From Candidatus Aminicenantota bacterium (GTDB lineage: Bacteria > Acidobacteriota > Aminicenantia > Aminicenantales > Aminicenantaceae): DNA of 13,897 nt. The position numbers were made by a program, and so were the translations under genes. The DNA lies in assembly GCA_023135995.1 (NCBI GenBank), contig JAGLRY010000020.1, forward strand, positions 1 to 13,897, written 5' to 3'. The notes under the pieces were generated by a model that saw nothing but the letters and a program-made list of their open reading frames with translations, did no database searches and was not told the origin of the DNA. Below, in pieces: positions 13,502 to 13,897 of this stretch (position 1 is its first letter; each line of letters opens with the position of its first letter).

Positions 13502-13897
13502 TTACTCGACTTTCGTTCCGGTCACATCCATCCCCATGGTCTCGTTGAAAAGGTGACATTTGGTGTATTTGCCGGTGTCGTCTTTTAAGAATTTAATCGA
13601 GTACGTGCCTTCATCGGGGTCTTCGATGGTGAATTCGAACTCTTTCCCCTCCACAGGCTCCATTTGTCCAGGGTTGCTTGAGACTTCTGTAATCGCCAAC
13701 AGTGTTTCGTTTTCCACGTAAAAAGTCACATTCAACACTCCGAATCCTTGGCTGCTCATATCAAATGAGTAATCTCCCAAAATGGGAGCATACTTTTTTT
13801 CAAGATCCTCGTCCGTGCGGGCACTAACCGACACGACAATCCAGAATAGAATAAAAGTTAGCATGACCAAAAACTTTAAATTGGTTTTTTCTGCCGA
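13502..13897 (-). CDS. Small secreted protein of unknown function, 5' end outside window
   Basis: The frame is open from the stop (TAA, 13504-13502) to the right edge, giving 131 visible residues. The visible beginning, KTNLKFLVMLTFILFWIVVSVSA, is a signal peptide with a likely cleavage before RTDED. ATG 13864 and TTG 13870 lie inside this segment and lack a Shine-Dalgarno site, so the true start is probably just beyond the window. The mature part is short and rich in beta-strand pattern (ILGDYSFDMSSQGFG, LNVTFYVENETLLAITEV, FEFTIED, YSIKFLKDD). It may be a small beta-barrel or sandwich, loosely like DUF3471/lipocalin-type appendages on secreted esterases; this is only an impression. One Cys is present and no heme motif. 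It is convergent with the cytochrome operon. Confidence 0.7.
   Translation of the reverse strand, partial: SAEKTNLKFLVMLTFILFWIVVSVSARTDEDLEKKYAPILGDYSFDMSSQGFGVLNVTFYVENETLLAITEVSSNPGQMEPVEGKEFEFTIEDPDEGTYSIKFLKDDTGKYTKCHLFNETMGMDVTGTKVE

Noticed and set aside
13862..13870. TTG 13870 or ATG 13864 as the start of the rightmost gene
   Set aside because: Either would cut into the signal peptide's positively charged start (KTNLK), and no Shine-Dalgarno site precedes them. The frame stays open to the edge, so the gene is treated as partial.

Overview
The window reads as a stretch of a Gram-negative, anaerobic or respiratory bacterial chromosome. It carries TAT- and Sec-type signal peptides, an outer-membrane beta-barrel and 27 c-type heme motifs spread over two cytochromes. 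The mix of ATPase-less MacB/FtsX permeases, one with a 'prefix' domain beside a PadR regulator, a NamZ/DUF1343 hydrolase and multiheme cytochromes is typical of Acidobacteriota-related lineages such as Candidatus Aminicenantes. That placement is my inference from gene style, not a measured phylogeny.

Layout. (1) Bases 1-819 hold the 3' part of a NamZ-type (DUF1343) exo-N-acetylmuramidase gene. (2) Bases 942-6485 hold a divergent permease locus. An FtsX/MacB-like permease lies on the minus strand (942-3338). A PadR regulator (3500-3832) and a paralogous permease with an extra N-terminal prefix domain (3864-6485) lie on the plus strand. The 161-base divergent spacer contains a near-consensus minus-strand promoter, a 15-bp perfect palindrome just before the PadR start codon (candidate operator) and repeated TTACGGA boxes. 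(3) Bases 6867-9487 hold a two-gene molybdenum hydroxylase of the isoquinoline 1-oxidoreductase / periplasmic aldehyde-dehydrogenase type: a [2Fe-2S] subunit and a TAT-exported molybdopterin subunit, overlapping by ATGA. Diverged copies of one intergenic repeat (about 170-200 bases, built around small palindromes) flank the pair in opposite orientation. (4) Bases 9885-13453 hold a three-gene electron-conduit operon behind a good sigma70-type promoter. It encodes a six-heme periplasmic cytochrome, a beta-barrel outer-membrane protein (GTGA overlap) and a 21-heme cytochrome built of seven 3-heme modules of about 73 residues. (5) A hairpin separates this operon from a convergent gene for a small secreted protein of unknown function that runs off the right edge.

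How it may work together. The cytochrome / barrel / cytochrome trio has the make-up of a porin-cytochrome conduit that moves electrons across the outer membrane. The neighbouring periplasmic molybdenum hydroxylase has no FAD subunit and no fused cytochrome domain in this window, so it could feed electrons into that conduit. This link is inference from proximity, and the two sets appear to have separate promoters. The most notable items are the modular 21-heme protein, in which each heme site has a matching spare histidine, and the inverted repeat pair around the hydroxylase genes.
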